Origin: Hybos culiciformis
Lineage: Eukaryota; Arthropoda; Insecta; Diptera; Hybotidae
Assembly: GCA_964007475.1 (NCBI GenBank)
Contig: OZ023273.1
Span: 61,213,834-61,277,833, forward strand
Direction of reading: 5' to 3'
DNA length: 64,000 nucleotides
Each line of letters begins with the position of its first letter. Position 1 is the first letter of the stretch. The translations under genes were made by a program, and so were the position numbers. The notes under the pieces are model-generated. The model was given only the letters and a program-made list of their open reading frames with translations. It searched no databases and had not been told where the DNA came from. Below, in pieces: positions 50,101-63,494 of the stretch.

Positions 50101-53100
50101 ATTTATTTAACTTTTCCATATTAAATATACTACTTTTATTTTTATTTTTTTTTAATTCTACGAAATATTAAAATACAGAATCATGGCACAAAATTCACGA
50201 ATTGAAGACATCAAGAGGCCATTGAAAAGATCTTCTGATGATCGTTATACAGAAAGTACTGACAGAAAGCGTTCTTCCAATAGCGAGCGAGCTAGGTTTG
50301 AAGCACCACCTCCACCAAGATTTGATTCGGCTATAACAACAAGGTAATTAATATAATTTGAACTAGAAATAAATAAATTTTCATTACACTATCATTATTT
50401 TTTTTTTTAACTTTATGTATAAATGTAATATCATAAAGTAAGTACAATAAATAAAATTAATTTATTGCATGCAAAAAAAGTGTAAATTAAAAAAATGAAA
50501 CAAAAAGTATTAAAACATAATCACTGTCCCAATTGATTACAATGGGATAGTGATTTCATATGTTTTAACGTTATTTGTATTTTTTCTATGGAATGAATTT
50601 CTCTTATTTATACTCACTTTATGTTAATATCTCTGTTTTTCACTGAGCTTACATAAGAGATTGTCCGAGAGATTGTCCTAATTATTATGTTGTCATTATT
50701 TATTTGAAAAATTTCTGAAGAACTGCAATGGCTAGTCAGGGTTTGCTAGGACTAATAGTTATGCTATTCATTTTTGTACCTTAACAAGTTTATCTACCTT
50801 AGTTCATAAATACCTACCCATATTCATAAATACTCTTTAGGCATTATAAAAACCCAAAAATTTAATCTAATGAAAAGGGTTCTTTATAGTAGGTTAGATA
50901 CAATATTATTCAATCTTATTTATTCACCAAAATAAAATTGCAACATTCATTACATATCAGAAACTTGGCACTTAGTACAATAGTAGCGAGTAAATATGTA
51001 GTTAAATAAAATAATAAATTTTTAAATAAATAACACAGGAAACGAAATATTATACATTTTACATTATTATTCGATTCAATAGCAATAATCAGTATCAACT
51101 ACATAAATAAAACATAATAAAAAAAAATTACAAATTTGGCATAAAAAATATTTGAAAGTTGAAAAAGTTGTCCAGCACCAAAAGTAGCCTACCAAATGAC
51201 ATAAAAAACATCCTAAAAGCATCTTCAGAAAATAATCTTTCTAATGACACCGGTTTCATTCAAACGGTTCAGAAGTATATAGGTACATACTCAAATGGAC
51301 TTTAATTTTTATAATTATATATATATAATTATATAGATTTAATTTTTATAATTATATAGATAGATTTTAAATAAAAATATTGAAATTCTTTATCTACAAC
51401 AAAAAGTTTATAAAAAACCAGTCTAAGTGGCAACAACAGCAGTTTCGACTATATGTGTATACCGACTCTTACTTATCTTCAGTAATTTCATGTAAACAAT
51501 TATACTTCTAACAAGTGAGAAGTTTACCTCTCACAACATTCTGGTTATTGGCTCATTTTGACTCATGATAGTTAATGTGAAACATTCCAGTTCTTCTAAC
51601 CGAGCGAGCCAGCACTATATTTTGCAAGAAATATTACACTGAAGAACTTGCTGTATAAAATAATGTCTGCGACTTCTTTTCTTTTCTCTAGAGCTAGAGT
51701 ATGAAAATTACAATGCATTCATACCCATTCGGACGACAATAAAAAATTAATGATCTTAAAATGTTTCTTTTTATGAAAAATAAACATTCCGAAAATTTTT
51801 GACAAATCGAAAAATATTGACCGGCGTGGCGCCAAGCTTCTAATGTTTACCGAAGTAATAGTACTAGATAATGATGATCATTTTATAAGAAAAAAATAAA
51901 TTTTACTTGAATGATGTTTTTATGTTTCTTTAAAGACCGAAACAAAGCTTATAAATATGATATATCTAATTAATCGATTTATGGTAAAAAAAGACTTAAA
52001 AGTTAAAAGAAACCAAAACGTGAAAAAGAGTCCACAATCATTAAACTTCATAGAAATATATTTTGCGAATAATATTTTCGAACAAGTAATATTTATAACT
52101 TTAATTTACCAGATCTTATTTCATATTTAAAATTTGACGTTTTGGAAGAAAAATAAATTTTGGTACTCAATGAAATTTTGGGTACCCAATGAAATTTGAT
52201 CGAGAATTTTTCTAGATTAAAATTGTACAGGGTGACCACAATCAACTGTCGGGTTAAAAAATGGCTACAAAAACTTTAATTTTACGTCAATTATCAGGAA
52301 ATTTTATTTATAAGATCCTTATAATATATCGAACAAAATTTAATGTTTCGATTCAATTCTTTCGCCTTACATTTTAAAAATTTCCTTTAAACGTTTCGGA
52401 AAAATTTTGCACGCGGCACGCACGACTTTCATAGGAATTTCATCCCAAATCTTTACCAAATGAGCTTTGAATTGCTCCAAACTTATTTTTTTGACATTCT
52501 TAACTTTACTGAGCATATATCCCCATATGCAGAATTCAACTGGATTGAGGTCCGGTGAAGATGCAGGCCACTCTTTAGATGTTACAAAATCTGCCTAATT
52601 TTTACAAAATTACAAAATCTTGCAAATTGGGTTCGTTTGCCTTTATGAGCTGGCGCAGAATCTTGTTGAAAACAAAAATAGTCTTAGCCAAACATGTTCT
52701 TAGCCTGAGGAAGAAAATTTGTTTCTAGAATATTAGAGACGATCAATTTTCACGTTTTTATCAACAAATTTCAATGGGAATTGCCCTCTGGCGCAAATGG
52801 CTCCCAAACCACCACACGAGACACATTCTGAAATCCTTAAACGCCTAATTTGTCGATTGGGACCTCAGAAAGTAAAATTTCCAAACACGATCATTTTGCT
52901 GATTATAAGAGTCTTGCAACAGAAGCATTTTTTCATCCGAAAAAATTATTTCGTCTCCTGCGTGCCAGTCAAACAAAAATTTACTTTTTATGTTGTACTT
53001 AAAAATTAGCTCTCGTTTGGATTCCAAGTTTAATTTTAAATACAAGAATCTTTTTTTAATGAGAATTTAATAAGAATTAAGTTTAAAAAAAGTGGAGGTA

Positions 53101-54166
53101 ACAAACATTTTTTTTCGCCCACTTAGACATCATATTTAAATTTTGAAACTTGCCGACAGTTGATTGTGGTCACACTGTATAATTGAAGATAATACTACTG
53201 ATGAATGGGGAATAATATTTTAACATTCAATTAGTGTTACATAATTAATGTACATAATAAACGTACAAAATTCTGGAAACTTGAAATTTATAAGTGCACA
53301 TAGTACTTTTTTGTACTTAACGTCTGTAATTTCGTTTTTTGTGTTTTGTTACTGGTTCGAAGAAAGAAAAAATCCATTAAAATTCATTGATAATTTTTTT
53401 AATGAACCGGTAGCATTTCAATTTTATTATATTATTTGTAGTTACGATCGTACTCTTGATAAGAAGCATGAAGATTATTCAACTTCAAAGAGGGATGACT
53501 ACGTTTCTTCCAAAAGAGATGATTATATTTCGAGTAAACGTAGTGAATATATTTCTAGCAAACGTGATGAATATGCAAGCAAAAGAGGAACTGAAGAAGC
53601 CGTTCCACGTCACAGCTCATCTAGTTATCATAATAGCACTGTTGCAACTGATAAATATTCAACTAGGGACAGCAGTAGTCATAAGGCAAGATACGCTGAA
53701 CCAGAACCGCCAAGATCATCTTTTCGCAGTACTGGTGGAGGCGCTCATGAAAGGTATGTTTAAAATCTCAATATACGAAGTTTTTAAAAAAGTAAATTTT
53801 TTTTACAGTTCAAGCAGTATGAGTTTGAGTAAAAGATACGATATCCAATCCTATTCTGAACGTCCAGTAGGTAGTTCAAGTACTAGTTCAACAGCCAATC
53901 CTTGGCACAGTTCTAGTGGCAGTGCTTCTATCATGAAATCATCATCATATAGTGGCAATGTTGTACCCTCAAGTAGTGGGTGGCCATCTAAATCAACTGC
54001 TCCAGAAGATCATTGGACAGAAGACAGATACGATCGTACTTATAATGAGCGTAACGGTCCGTATATTGAACCAAGCTCACGACAAGGTTTATTTGTTAGT
54101 GGAAGTAGACCTCAGGACAGGTACGGAGCAGCAGCGTCTTCGCGTTATGAAAATGGAAAATATTAA
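44175..54166 (+). CDS. Saf-B: Scaffold attachment factor B homologue (SAFB/SLTM family), complete
   Basis: A nuclear RNA- and matrix-attachment-DNA-binding protein acting in chromatin organisation, transcription and splicing. Nine exons: 44175-44294, 44428-44811, 45718-45745, 46194-46392, 46690-46730, 48782-49793, 50179-50343, 53442-53753, 53809-54166; 872 residues with all phases closing. The SAP domain lies at about residues 1-40 ([19 protein letters not shown]). An acidic, low-complexity region follows (41-255). One RRM at about 291-366 has RNP2 NLWVSGL and RNP1-like RCYGYVTM, nearly identical to the SAFB family. After it come repeated SSKEH units, then a long Arg/Glu-rich helix (49400-49793) and a Ser/Tyr/Arg/Gly-rich C-terminus with five (D/S/E)(D/E)Y(x)SSKR-type repeats (53480-53590). 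Intron 7 carries a Tc1/mariner relic. Confidence 0.95.
47903..48024 (+). CDS. Duplicated, possible alternative terminal exon of SAFB
   Basis: Within SAFB intron 5, an acceptor (ACAACAG) is followed by an open frame in the same phase as the real exon 6, encoding [20 protein letters not shown]... and stopping at 48022-48024. From KESTS onward ([15 protein letters not shown]) it parallels the start of exon 6 ([15 protein letters not shown]), with matching DNA. It looks like an ancient partial duplication of the exon 6 5' end. If used, it would end the protein before the RRM. Use in transcripts is unproven. Confidence 0.4.
52228..53177 (-). mobile_element. Tc1/mariner (IS630 superfamily) transposon relic
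   Basis: Terminal inverted repeats CAGGGTGACCACAATCAACT (left) and the complement ending GATTGTGGTCACACTG (right) are flanked by TA on both sides, the superfamily's target duplication. The minus strand holds transposase remnants around the three catalytic positions: FSDEK (first Asp), QQDSAPAH (second Asp) and SPDLNPVEF (Glu). They are split between frames by stops and shifts, and the N-terminal DNA-binding part is missing. It is a dead, internally deleted copy in SAFB intron 7. Confidence 0.88.
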
Positions 54167-55440
54167 ATTCCAAATTAGTTTATTAGTTAGTTGACTATCT
54201 TCTTTTTTTTTTTTGTTTATTTGGATTAAGTGTATTAAACTCTAAAATATTTTAATTTGAAATATTTTTGTTTTTCTCTAAAAACACATAAATCAGCTAG
54301 ATACATAATGTATGATGTGTGCTAACATTATATAAATAATATTTGCAAAAATTAGTTATAAAATTTTGAAATATATTCTATCAAGCTTTAAAAAAAAAAT
54401 GTTTTTTTTTATATGTACTTATCATGTATTTTTGCAGCTCTCCAGACTTAACAACTTACTTAAGTTCTTTATTCTTTTTTTTTTTAAATTTCATATTGTA
54501 TGCCGAGGTTAAAGTGGATTGATTCAATAGAAAATGAAACTTCTGTTTTAATTTGTTGATGATGAAAAGAGTACCAAGAAAAAAAGAAATCCAAGAAAAC
54601 AATGTAAATTTATTAGAATTGAAAGTTATAATAAATTTTTATACAAAAACACCTACTACAACGACATACATAAATTTATTTAAGGTTCCGAATATTGTGC
54701 TTCTAAAAATTATAAAAATAATCAATGATCATGCATCGGAAAATTGCGACTATCCATGAATAATTTCTATTTTCTGTAGTCAGTAAAAATACTAAAAAAG
54801 ATCAGGTAAAAAAGATCATTGAATTGAAAATATCTTCAAATCGTGGAATTGCTCCCCTTCCCTTCAAAAACGCTTTGGTTTACTTGAAAAATAATTAGCT
54901 AACAAAAAAATCTTACTTCATGTAATAAGAATATCACGTAAATTACCAATGCAATTTTTAACACCTGCTGAAAAAAAAAAATACATAAAATATTTTTAGA
55001 GCATATTTATAACTGAATTTGAAGGCTCCCAATCAAATTTTGAATTACAATGTTGCGTGCCAGAACGTCAATTGTACTGTAACGTCAAAGCGATAAAAAG
55101 AATAGTTTAAAATTTTATTGAAATGAGAATATAAAAATTTGTTTTATGGTCCAATGGCGAAAAAGTACAAAAAATTGGATACATTTCATAAATTCTGTTG
55201 TTACTTTTTTTTTGCTGTATCTTCAATAAAATAAATAAAATATAATTTTGAATAATATCAATTTTTTTTATTAAGATTTCATATTTTAATTTAATACTGA
55301 TGAATACTTAATTTTTTTAAATTATAAATACAAGATAATATTTTTGACTTTATAATGATGTGAAATAAAACAAAACTTCATAAATTCGTTTTTTTTTTTA
55401 CATTATATAAAATTTTAGACAAGAAAAATAAATAATTAAA
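54167..55440. other. Convergent intergenic region (SAFB and Rab 3' ends)
   Basis: The 3' UTRs of two convergent genes meet here. An ATTAAA at about 54233 may be the SAFB poly(A) signal. Nothing else is supported; 54553-54759 is an unsupported open frame. Confidence 0.45.
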
Positions 55441-58400
55441 TTAGCAAGAACAACGATTCTCTGAAATATTTCCTAAATTAAAACCAGAAATAGATCCAGG
55501 AGATTTCTTATCTTGCTTTTCCTCGTTGTCGAATTGTTCTCCCTAAAAGTAAAATTTAAGATAAATTTAAAAATACAATTATGCCTTAATTAATTAAAAA
55601 GAATTATTTGGGTCTACCACTGAACCTGACAATTATCTTTTATTTTATTTTAGTTACTAGAAAAATGGGAAATATTCAATATTCAAGTATTATTGTTGAG
55701 AAACACGAAATTTTAAGATAAATTATTTTACTTTTTGAACAAGACAAAGAGGTAGAAATAGAATTTCCTACATTCAACAAGTTTTATACAAAACTTTTGG
55801 ATGAATATGAACTATACTTGTCGAACTAAGTCTATAATATTAAATTGAGCTCAAAAATAATAACAAATATTTATATATATTAATAATGATTTTTAAATAT
55901 TAACTAATTTTCTTAATAAACATACCCTGTGTTCTCGTTGTTCACGTATTTTTCTTGCCAATGTCAAAAAAGATTCTTCAATGTTAATGTTTTGTTTGCA
56001 GGAAACTTCAAAAAATGGCATATCAAAATTATCCGCAATCTAATAATAAAAAACATTATTTTTTAGAGCAGTCAGTGTGGGCACATTATATGTACATATT
56101 ACATTAACTAATTCTAGGTACAAACTTATTTATGCGTACAAATAAGGAATAAAAAATAAAATAGAAATAACCAAATAGAAATAACCTTTTCTCCCCTTTC
56201 CTTTTCTACCATTCTTTGAGATGCATTACATTCACATTTATTACCGGCTAAAACTTTTATAACATCTGGTGAAGCATTCTAAAATTACATAATTTTTTTT
56301 TACTAACTCTGTTTTCAATTATGTAATTAAAAATTTACAGATCATTATTATATATTTATATACTTATTTACTTCTTGAATATTTCTCAACCAATAAGACA
56401 AATTATTATAGGATTCCAAATTAGTGACGTCGTACATTAGAAGTATTCCCATAGCACCTCGATAATAAGCAGTCGTCAGTGTTCTAAAAAGATATAACCA
56501 AAATTATTTAATTTAAAATTAATTATACCTCTATAAAACGTGATCAATTATCAACTTAAAAAAAAAAACCAAAATCGATCTTGTCTTTCATTCGATCATA
56601 ATCCTTTCCACTGCTTTATATTTAACACTTCAGGTACTATCAGTCAAAAAACTTGGTTGTGTACGAGAATTTCCAAGACTGAATCTTTTAAATTAATTTA
56701 AGAACAAGGAAATTATTAATTTATTTTCAAAAATTCATAATTTGAAAATAATTTTATAGAAATAGAAAGAGTAGGTACTTATTATCTGGTGATAAAATTG
56801 AGTGTGAAAGTAAAAGTAAAGGAATGAACTTATACATAATTTAATTAATATTTTAATAAAAGAATTGAACGTACCGAAAACGTTCTTGTCCAGCAGTATC
56901 CCATATTTGTAATTTTATTGGAACACCATCTAAATTTATAAGCTTTTGTTTGAAATCAATTCCTGAAATATAAAAAAACATTCAACGTTATTTTTACATC
57001 CAGGTTTAGTTTTATTTTACATATAAAAAAATTCAAATTTTAAATTATAAGTCTCATATTAATCAAAATTGAAAATTTTCAACAAACAAAAATATTCACA
57101 ATAAATTAAAAATTAGAACTTATAAAAATGTTCAACAAAACTGAAATTAAACACATCATTTGTAATTTCCTGCATTCTAGGCGTTCACTGTAAGAAACAT
57201 CAATCACGACCATTTGTATCATTTTCAGCCAATGCCAAGGAAGCACAATAGCTCTAACTGCCAATCTCTTAAGAGATGTTGAGATACATCGAATAAGGGT
57301 CAAAGTTAACATGTATATATAACGATTTAATCACATTTGAATCATTAAACTCTTTAGTTCTTCTCTTTATGAACTGTAGCATTCACAATTGTGTTAAAAT
57401 AATATTGATTACGCAACTTAACATCGCAGTAACACCCAAATTTCTAACATTAGCAGTTTTTAAATATTAGCCAAATACAATACATAGACATATTATACAT
57501 ATTTAAATACAACATTCATTGTTTTTTTAGTGATTTTTTCCCAATATGATTTTATCGTTTTTAAAGAAAAAAAAATGATTAGATATTGAGAAGAAGATAA
57601 AAGTGTAAAAACAAAATAGCAACATTTGTATACCATTTCAAGGAAACTATTGATTTTATCATTCCAAAATAAAATTTTATCATAAAAAAAAAAGATTCTT
57701 AATTTATAGCTTCAAATTTTAAAGATGCCGTCACTTTGAATTAAAATTAAAAAATTATTATTATCTTTTTAATAATAAAATAATAGGTCTTTCGAAATTG
57801 ATGAAGAAATGTTAATTCTAAATAAACATTTGTTATTATGTCTAAAAATAATCTATGATATTTTTTAAATTTTCAAATACTACCTACCCTAATTTTGAAC
57901 TTTAGGTATTATGTTTCAATTCAATTCCCTGAGAGGAGTAAGAAACTGAATCTGTTTTAAAATAGAACTAAAGAAAAGTAATAAAGACTCTTTTAACTCT
58001 AAGGACATAATTAATTTCTTGCTTGAATTTGATTTTAAAAATAAAGGTGGTATATGCTATATTTATAATTTATACATTTTACAAGCAAAAATCAGATAAT
58101 AATAATATTTTCAATTGGAATGATTTACTTTTTTTGAGGACACAATTCTTATTAACTCGTAAAGTAATTTGTCTGTTTATATATTTCTTTACTATTTTTG
58201 ACACTCTCGTAGACCCACTTTTCGTCATCACAGCGAGCTGAAATTTGGCACACAGGTTCATGCCGCGTGACAATTGAAGTTATCAAAATTTGAAGCGGAA
58301 ATTTCCATGGAAAACCCGGAAAATCGGGAAAAATCATTTGAAAATTTGGTACAAATTTTAGTAGTGATAAATCCGTTTTAGGAAAAATGCAAAGTTTTCT

Positions 58401-59279
58401 GATTTTTTCGAAAAAATTTACCGGAATTTTCCGACTTTTCCGGAAAATTTTCCGGTAAAAAAGTTTTCTAAATTATGCAGGATTAAGTTCATTATCAACT
58501 GGCATCATTACTTTCTCTCCGACAATGGTGAAAACTTGCAGAAAAAATCGAAGAAAATTCATGTAAAACGTTTTTCCGGAGTTTTTCCGATCAAGGAAGC
58601 GTTTGAGCGTTTTGCAACCTGAGACAAAGTTGTAGAGCGAAATGAGTTGCATAAAGTTGCTTTTGCAGAAAACTCCATGGAAAACCCGAAAAAGCGGAAA
58701 AATCATCGGAAAAATTTTCATCGATATGATTAGTCATAAAATTGTTTTCAAACATCCATGCAGCACATAATAACAATTTAGTTAACTTGAAAAATGCAGA
58801 AAATAAAAATAAGTTAAAAACGAGTTTTCCAAAAAACTGAGGCCAGGCCGCATGAAAAAGTAGAAAATAATTTTTACTTCACACAGAGGTGGACTCAGAT
58901 TTTTTGATTGGGACATTTCTCTTGAATATTCTTTCTCTTCATGAATCAAATCACTTACGTCCCAATCAAAAAATCTGAGTCCATCTCTGTGTGTGAAGTA
59001 AAAATTATTTTCTACTTTTTCATGCGGCCTGGCCTCAGTTTTTTGGAAAACTCGTTTTTAACTTATTTTTTATTTCTGATTTTTGTTTCTTAGATATAAT
59101 AAAATTAAATATTTTTTAAAAACTTTTTGTTTTAGAGATTATTATTATTATTATTATTTACCAATTGTTGAAATATATGTGTCATAATATTTTTCATCAC
59201 AATATCGATGAACAATACAAGTTTTTCCCACATTAGAATCACCAAGTACCAATACTTTATATGTTGAAACGAAATCCAT
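55441..59279 (-). CDS. Rab family small GTPase (Rab8/Rab10-like), complete
   Basis: A membrane-traffic GTPase. Six minus-strand exons: 59162-59279, 56875-56962, 56372-56483, 56186-56278, 55926-56039, 55441-55542; 208 residues, phases closing. G1 P-loop GDSNVGKT is at residues 13-20, switch I YISTIGIDF at 35-43, G3 [10 protein letters not shown] at 60-69, and a Rab8-like switch [23 protein letters not shown]. It ends RCSC, a CxC geranylgeranylation signal. Two deviations stand out: the guanine-specificity motif is NKCE (119-122) where the family has NKxD, and the G5 motif reads SCK instead of SAK. The core resembles Rab8/10, while the divergent tail and the CxC ending suggest an insect-specific Rab such as RabX4. 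I am not certain which. Confidence 0.92.
58180..59075. repeat. Repeat with large foldback hairpin in a Rab intron
   Basis: Two diverged copies of a unit containing CCATGGAAAACCCG(G/A)AAA occur near 58300 and 58675. They are followed by a near-perfect inverted repeat: arm 58798-58914 and arm 58959-59075, with a 44-nt loop between. The arms share GAGGCCAGGCCGCATG and AAGTAGAAAATAATTTTTAC and differ by only a few bases. There is no ORF. It may be a transposon-derived foldback. Confidence 0.8.
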
Positions 59280-61587
59280 TATTTTTTTTTATTATTATTT
59301 TTTAATTTAATTGAAATTTTATAGTGAGGAATGATTTTATGTAATTTGTTATATATTTTTAAATTAAAAAAATTTTTTTTATCTTAAAATTTGAAATAAT
59401 ATTATAATTTATAGGTTTTAATTTTTTTTAAATATATAATTTTTTATTTTACTATTATTATAAATTTACTTTTTATAAATTTTATATAGTTGTTATAATA
59501 CGTTCCAAGTTTTAGGATTTTATGTTTAAAAATATATTATTTATTTATATAATTTTATATAATTGTTATAAAAAAAAAAAATAAATAGAATATAAAATTA
59601 ATTCAGCTAATATAAAACATAATAATTATTAATTTATTTTTTTTTATCACCGTTGAAAGATTTGTAAATTATTGTTTCGAAAAATTGTGTAAAAATTATA
59701 ATTTGTTTTTTTCTTTATTTTTTAATTTAAATTTGTGTTGAAGACTATATTAAAAGAATTTTATATAAGATTTTTATTATATTTTTAAATAATTTATTAA
59801 ATAAATTTCATTTACATTATAATTTAAAAAAAAAATATTTTTTTTTTTCGTCTTTTAATAAAAAACACTGAAAAATCAATATTGAACTTGATAAAATATT
59901 TTGCTTTTTAAAAGAAGATTTTAGTGAACAAAGAAATTTAAAATAATTTTAAGCATGCGCGCTATACATAAAAGCAACTGTAATTTATAATGATTTCATA
60001 TATTAAGCTACAAAAATGTTGATAATTTAAAATATTTTAATATCTATGTATTAAGATTCTTTGGTAAAATGTAACTTACCTTGATTTTGGGGTAAACTCG
60101 AAATTTTGAAAAGAATTTAGTAAATAGGGTTATTATTATATTTTTTACTATCAAAGTTTAATATGATTAAAACTATACAAATCAATATATTGTGTAGATG
60201 TAGATCATAAACAAATATTTAAAGTAGTTAATTAGGTACATATCGTATAAAAATATATATAATAGTTTGAATATAATAGATATGGCTGTTTGTTAAAGTT
60301 TTGAAATGAACGGTAATCTTACCTTAAGGCTTAACAATCCTTACATTGCTTTAAAGTGGTAAACAAATTCACTTTAATATATATATATATGTATATTTAT
60401 ATTTACATATATATGTATATTATATTTAAAATAAACACAATTTTTCTTGGAAATTTGCGATGTTGATTGAGATAAAAATGTTTAAGAGTATTTATATTTG
60501 TTGCACAAAGGCGAATGGAGAAACGAAAATAATATGAACTAACAATGTTGAAAGAGTAAATGAAAGAAATAAAGATATACTATATAAATTAAATTCTAAT
60601 TAATTAATTAATTAATTCTATACTATATAAATTAAATTCTAATGGATATATCAAATTTTTTCTATGACTATAATTTTCTTGAACCTTTTCCGTGCTTTTA
60701 AATCACTATTTTTTCTTAATAATGGGTTAAATTAAAAACAATATTCAGTTACAACAAATTCAAACTGATAGAGGCCAAGAGTTTACTTGCTGTTCAAGCA
60801 CATGCAATTAAATTCCGTCAAGTCAAACCATTGATTATCTAATGGCAAAGCGGAAAGGTCCTAAAACTCCTAAAACACTGATGTAGATTAATAATATAGT
60901 AGTGTTAATATAAAAAGCTTAGGGTTTCAAAAGCAATTCAAAATTGAAAGATCTAGAATTAGATTCTATTATGAGCCGTTAAAAAAACATTTATTAAGAA
61001 AAGAAAATGTAATAGAAAACTAAAGTTGATTAATTCTAAAACTTAAAAAAACCACATCATAAGATACTAATTAAGAACTGTCTACAAATCACACAAATCA
61101 ACACTAAATTGATGTTTTGGTTTCATTTTTTGAACTGATATCAGTTCGAAAATCTTGTTGCTCGTTCGATGACATCAATGTTAAAACCCTCCAGCAGCAG
61201 CAATGGGTAAATAAAATAAAATCAATTTCTTTTTCGGTTTCAAAATTATAGCCACTTAAAAATTAATTTATTCTTAGCATACATTTTATTTTTGTGAATA
61301 TTGTATACCTAGTACATATTCATAATAAAACGAAGTTCTTACTTTATGTATATAACAAACCATTAAATTAAAAGATTCAAATTTTGAATTAATTAAATTC
61401 CAGAATAGTTTTCCTAGATAATTTGAATAAAAGCTTCAATTTCAAATGTCATCTAATCTAAAGAATAAGTAAAATAAGGTCTTTTTTGTTTTTATATTTG
61501 ATGTTATATTTCCCTTCAAAATATTTTTTTTAAGTCCATGTCTTAGTTATAGTACAAAAAATAAAAAGAAATCAACCCTTTTTACAT
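59280..61587. other. Intergenic spacer between Rab and RpS3
   Basis: The first few hundred bases should be the Rab promoter and 5' UTR. A 24-bp direct repeat (ATACTATATAAATTAAATTC...) occurs twice around a TAAT run at 60577-60645. No gene is visible. Confidence 0.5.
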
Positions 61588-63369
61588 TTACTCTACGGGA
61601 ATTTCATCGTGTTTTGGAATTGCTGGTTGATTTTTATATTCCGTTTCAGGATTTTCATAAATTTTTTCTTCTTTAGGTTCAACAACAGAAACATTATCTG
61701 GCAATGGTTTCTTTGGTCCAATTTTATTATTTGGATCCCATGGTAACATAATTTTAACTTTAATACCAAGCACACCTTGTCTCAATAATACGTGACGTGT
61801 TGCAGTTTCTACATAATCATTGCATGGATCACCAGAGTGAATCATTAAACCATCAACGAATTTCATTGATTTAGCTCGTTGACCTCTTAATTTACCGGAA
61901 ACAACTACTTCACATCCCTTGGCACCAGATTCCATGATAAAACGTAAGACACCGTAACATGCCCGACGTACAGCCAAACCTCCAGTTAATTTGTATCTTA
62001 ATGATTCGGCTTGGGCAATAGCGCATAGACCACGAGTTGCAACTTTCTCTGCGTACAATTCAATTCGGCCTGGTTCGAAATTGAATCTTTTTTGTACCAT
62101 AGCTGTTAATTCGCGAATGCGACGACCTTTTTCACCCAAAACTTGTTGAGTTTTGGTTGCCATTATGATAATTTCTGTACGTGCTGGTGTAACACGAACT
62201 TCAACACCAGAATACCCATCTTCAGCTAGTTCCCGAGTCAAAAACTCGTTCAGTTCAGCCTTGAACATGCCATCGGCAACGAACTAAAAAGAGAGAACAA
62301 AAATATTTATCATAATTGAAAAAAAATTACTAATTTCTCATAATATTTGAACACATCTCTTTTTAAGGATATTCAAAATATTTTATTTATAAACATAAAC
62401 TAATGTTTAAGTTTAAATTTTCGATTGTTTGAATGACAAACTTAAATCCTAAAATGTTATTCTGAAAATCTTGTATTATAGGCTTTATATACTATCTATT
62501 ATATAGAAATTTAGATAGATAGGTGGGTACCTATACCTACCTACACCCACGTTCTGATTTTAAAATTATTTGAAAATGCTATAGGTGTAACACGAACGCA
62601 CCTAAGAACGCACACAGAATACTTAATAATTTGGCATCAAAAAGCTAGACTTAAGTTTAATAGTGCGTAGGAAACCGACTTTTCAATGTGGAAAGTAAAG
62701 TTGTAAACAAAAATAGTTTCCATTGCAAATTTTGAGAATAAAATTGTTTTTGAATGTAAAATTTTGACTATAGCTATAGGATACGATTATAGGCAGGTAC
62801 CTATAATTATTTTTTCTTATAAGTAGGTGTATCTCTGTACCTGAGACCCAAAATCCAAAAGCAGAATTCATTTCGCATATTTAAGTTATGTGGGTATATA
62901 AAATAAAACATTTGAATTCAGTAAGAAAATATTTTAACTAGTTTAGTTTAGATTTAGGGTTTGGCACCCGATTCAAAATCCAGCAAAATTAGCTACATTA
63001 TCCAAATTTAAGATTCCCCCCAACGAAGAAATTCAGTCTGAAACAACTTCTAGATTTACTTTTCGCAGTGAATCGAACTTTCGATTGAAAATTTCAGAAT
63101 CTTATTGAAATAAAATTTATTTTCATAATACACTAATTAAACAAACTAATTTTTTGGTAGCTTACGGAAAAAATTAATTAAAAAAAATTGAGGTTAGAAT
63201 TAAGAATTTGACAAACGAAATTTTCTTGAATTTAATAATTTTTTTAGATATAATTAATTAAGATTTTAATGTTCAATAAATACTTGGATAATTATTTAAT
63301 TAATTTTAATAAAATTAAATACAATTATTTCGAATTTACCTTGCGTTTTTTTGAAATTGTTATGCTCAT
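61588..63369 (-). CDS. RpS3: 40S ribosomal protein S3, complete
   Basis: Ribosomal protein uS3 of the small subunit, at the mRNA entry channel. Two exons: 63340-63369 ([10 protein letters not shown]) and 61588-62283, joined in phase 0, giving 241 residues. The N-terminal KH domain carries [19 protein letters not shown], and the C-terminal domain [19 protein letters not shown] and [10 protein letters not shown]. Near-identity to other insect RpS3 proteins over the core makes the call secure. The intron after codon 10 (62284-63339) contains only simple repeats. Higher GC and regular codon use mark it as the most strongly coding segment of the right end. Confidence 0.98.
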
Positions 63370-63485
63370 GTTTATTTTTTACACACGAAATCGAACGTGG
63401 TTCAAAAAAGAAAAGAAAAAATTATTCGTTTGCGATAAAAAGGTTGTCAAAATTTTTTTTCAGTTTTATCGAGCTGTCAAACACT

Positions 63486-63494
63486 GAAAAAGAG
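63486..63494 (-). promoter_or_regulatory. Possible TOP-like pyrimidine tract of RpS3
   Basis: On the minus strand CTCTTTTTC lies about 120 bp upstream of the RpS3 ATG. It has the form of the 5'-terminal oligopyrimidine start used by ribosomal protein mRNAs. The transcription start is inferred, not shown. Confidence 0.3.

Noticed and set aside
61593..61775. 60-codon minus-strand ORF under RpS3
   Set aside because: It is an out-of-frame shadow of the RpS3 coding exon.
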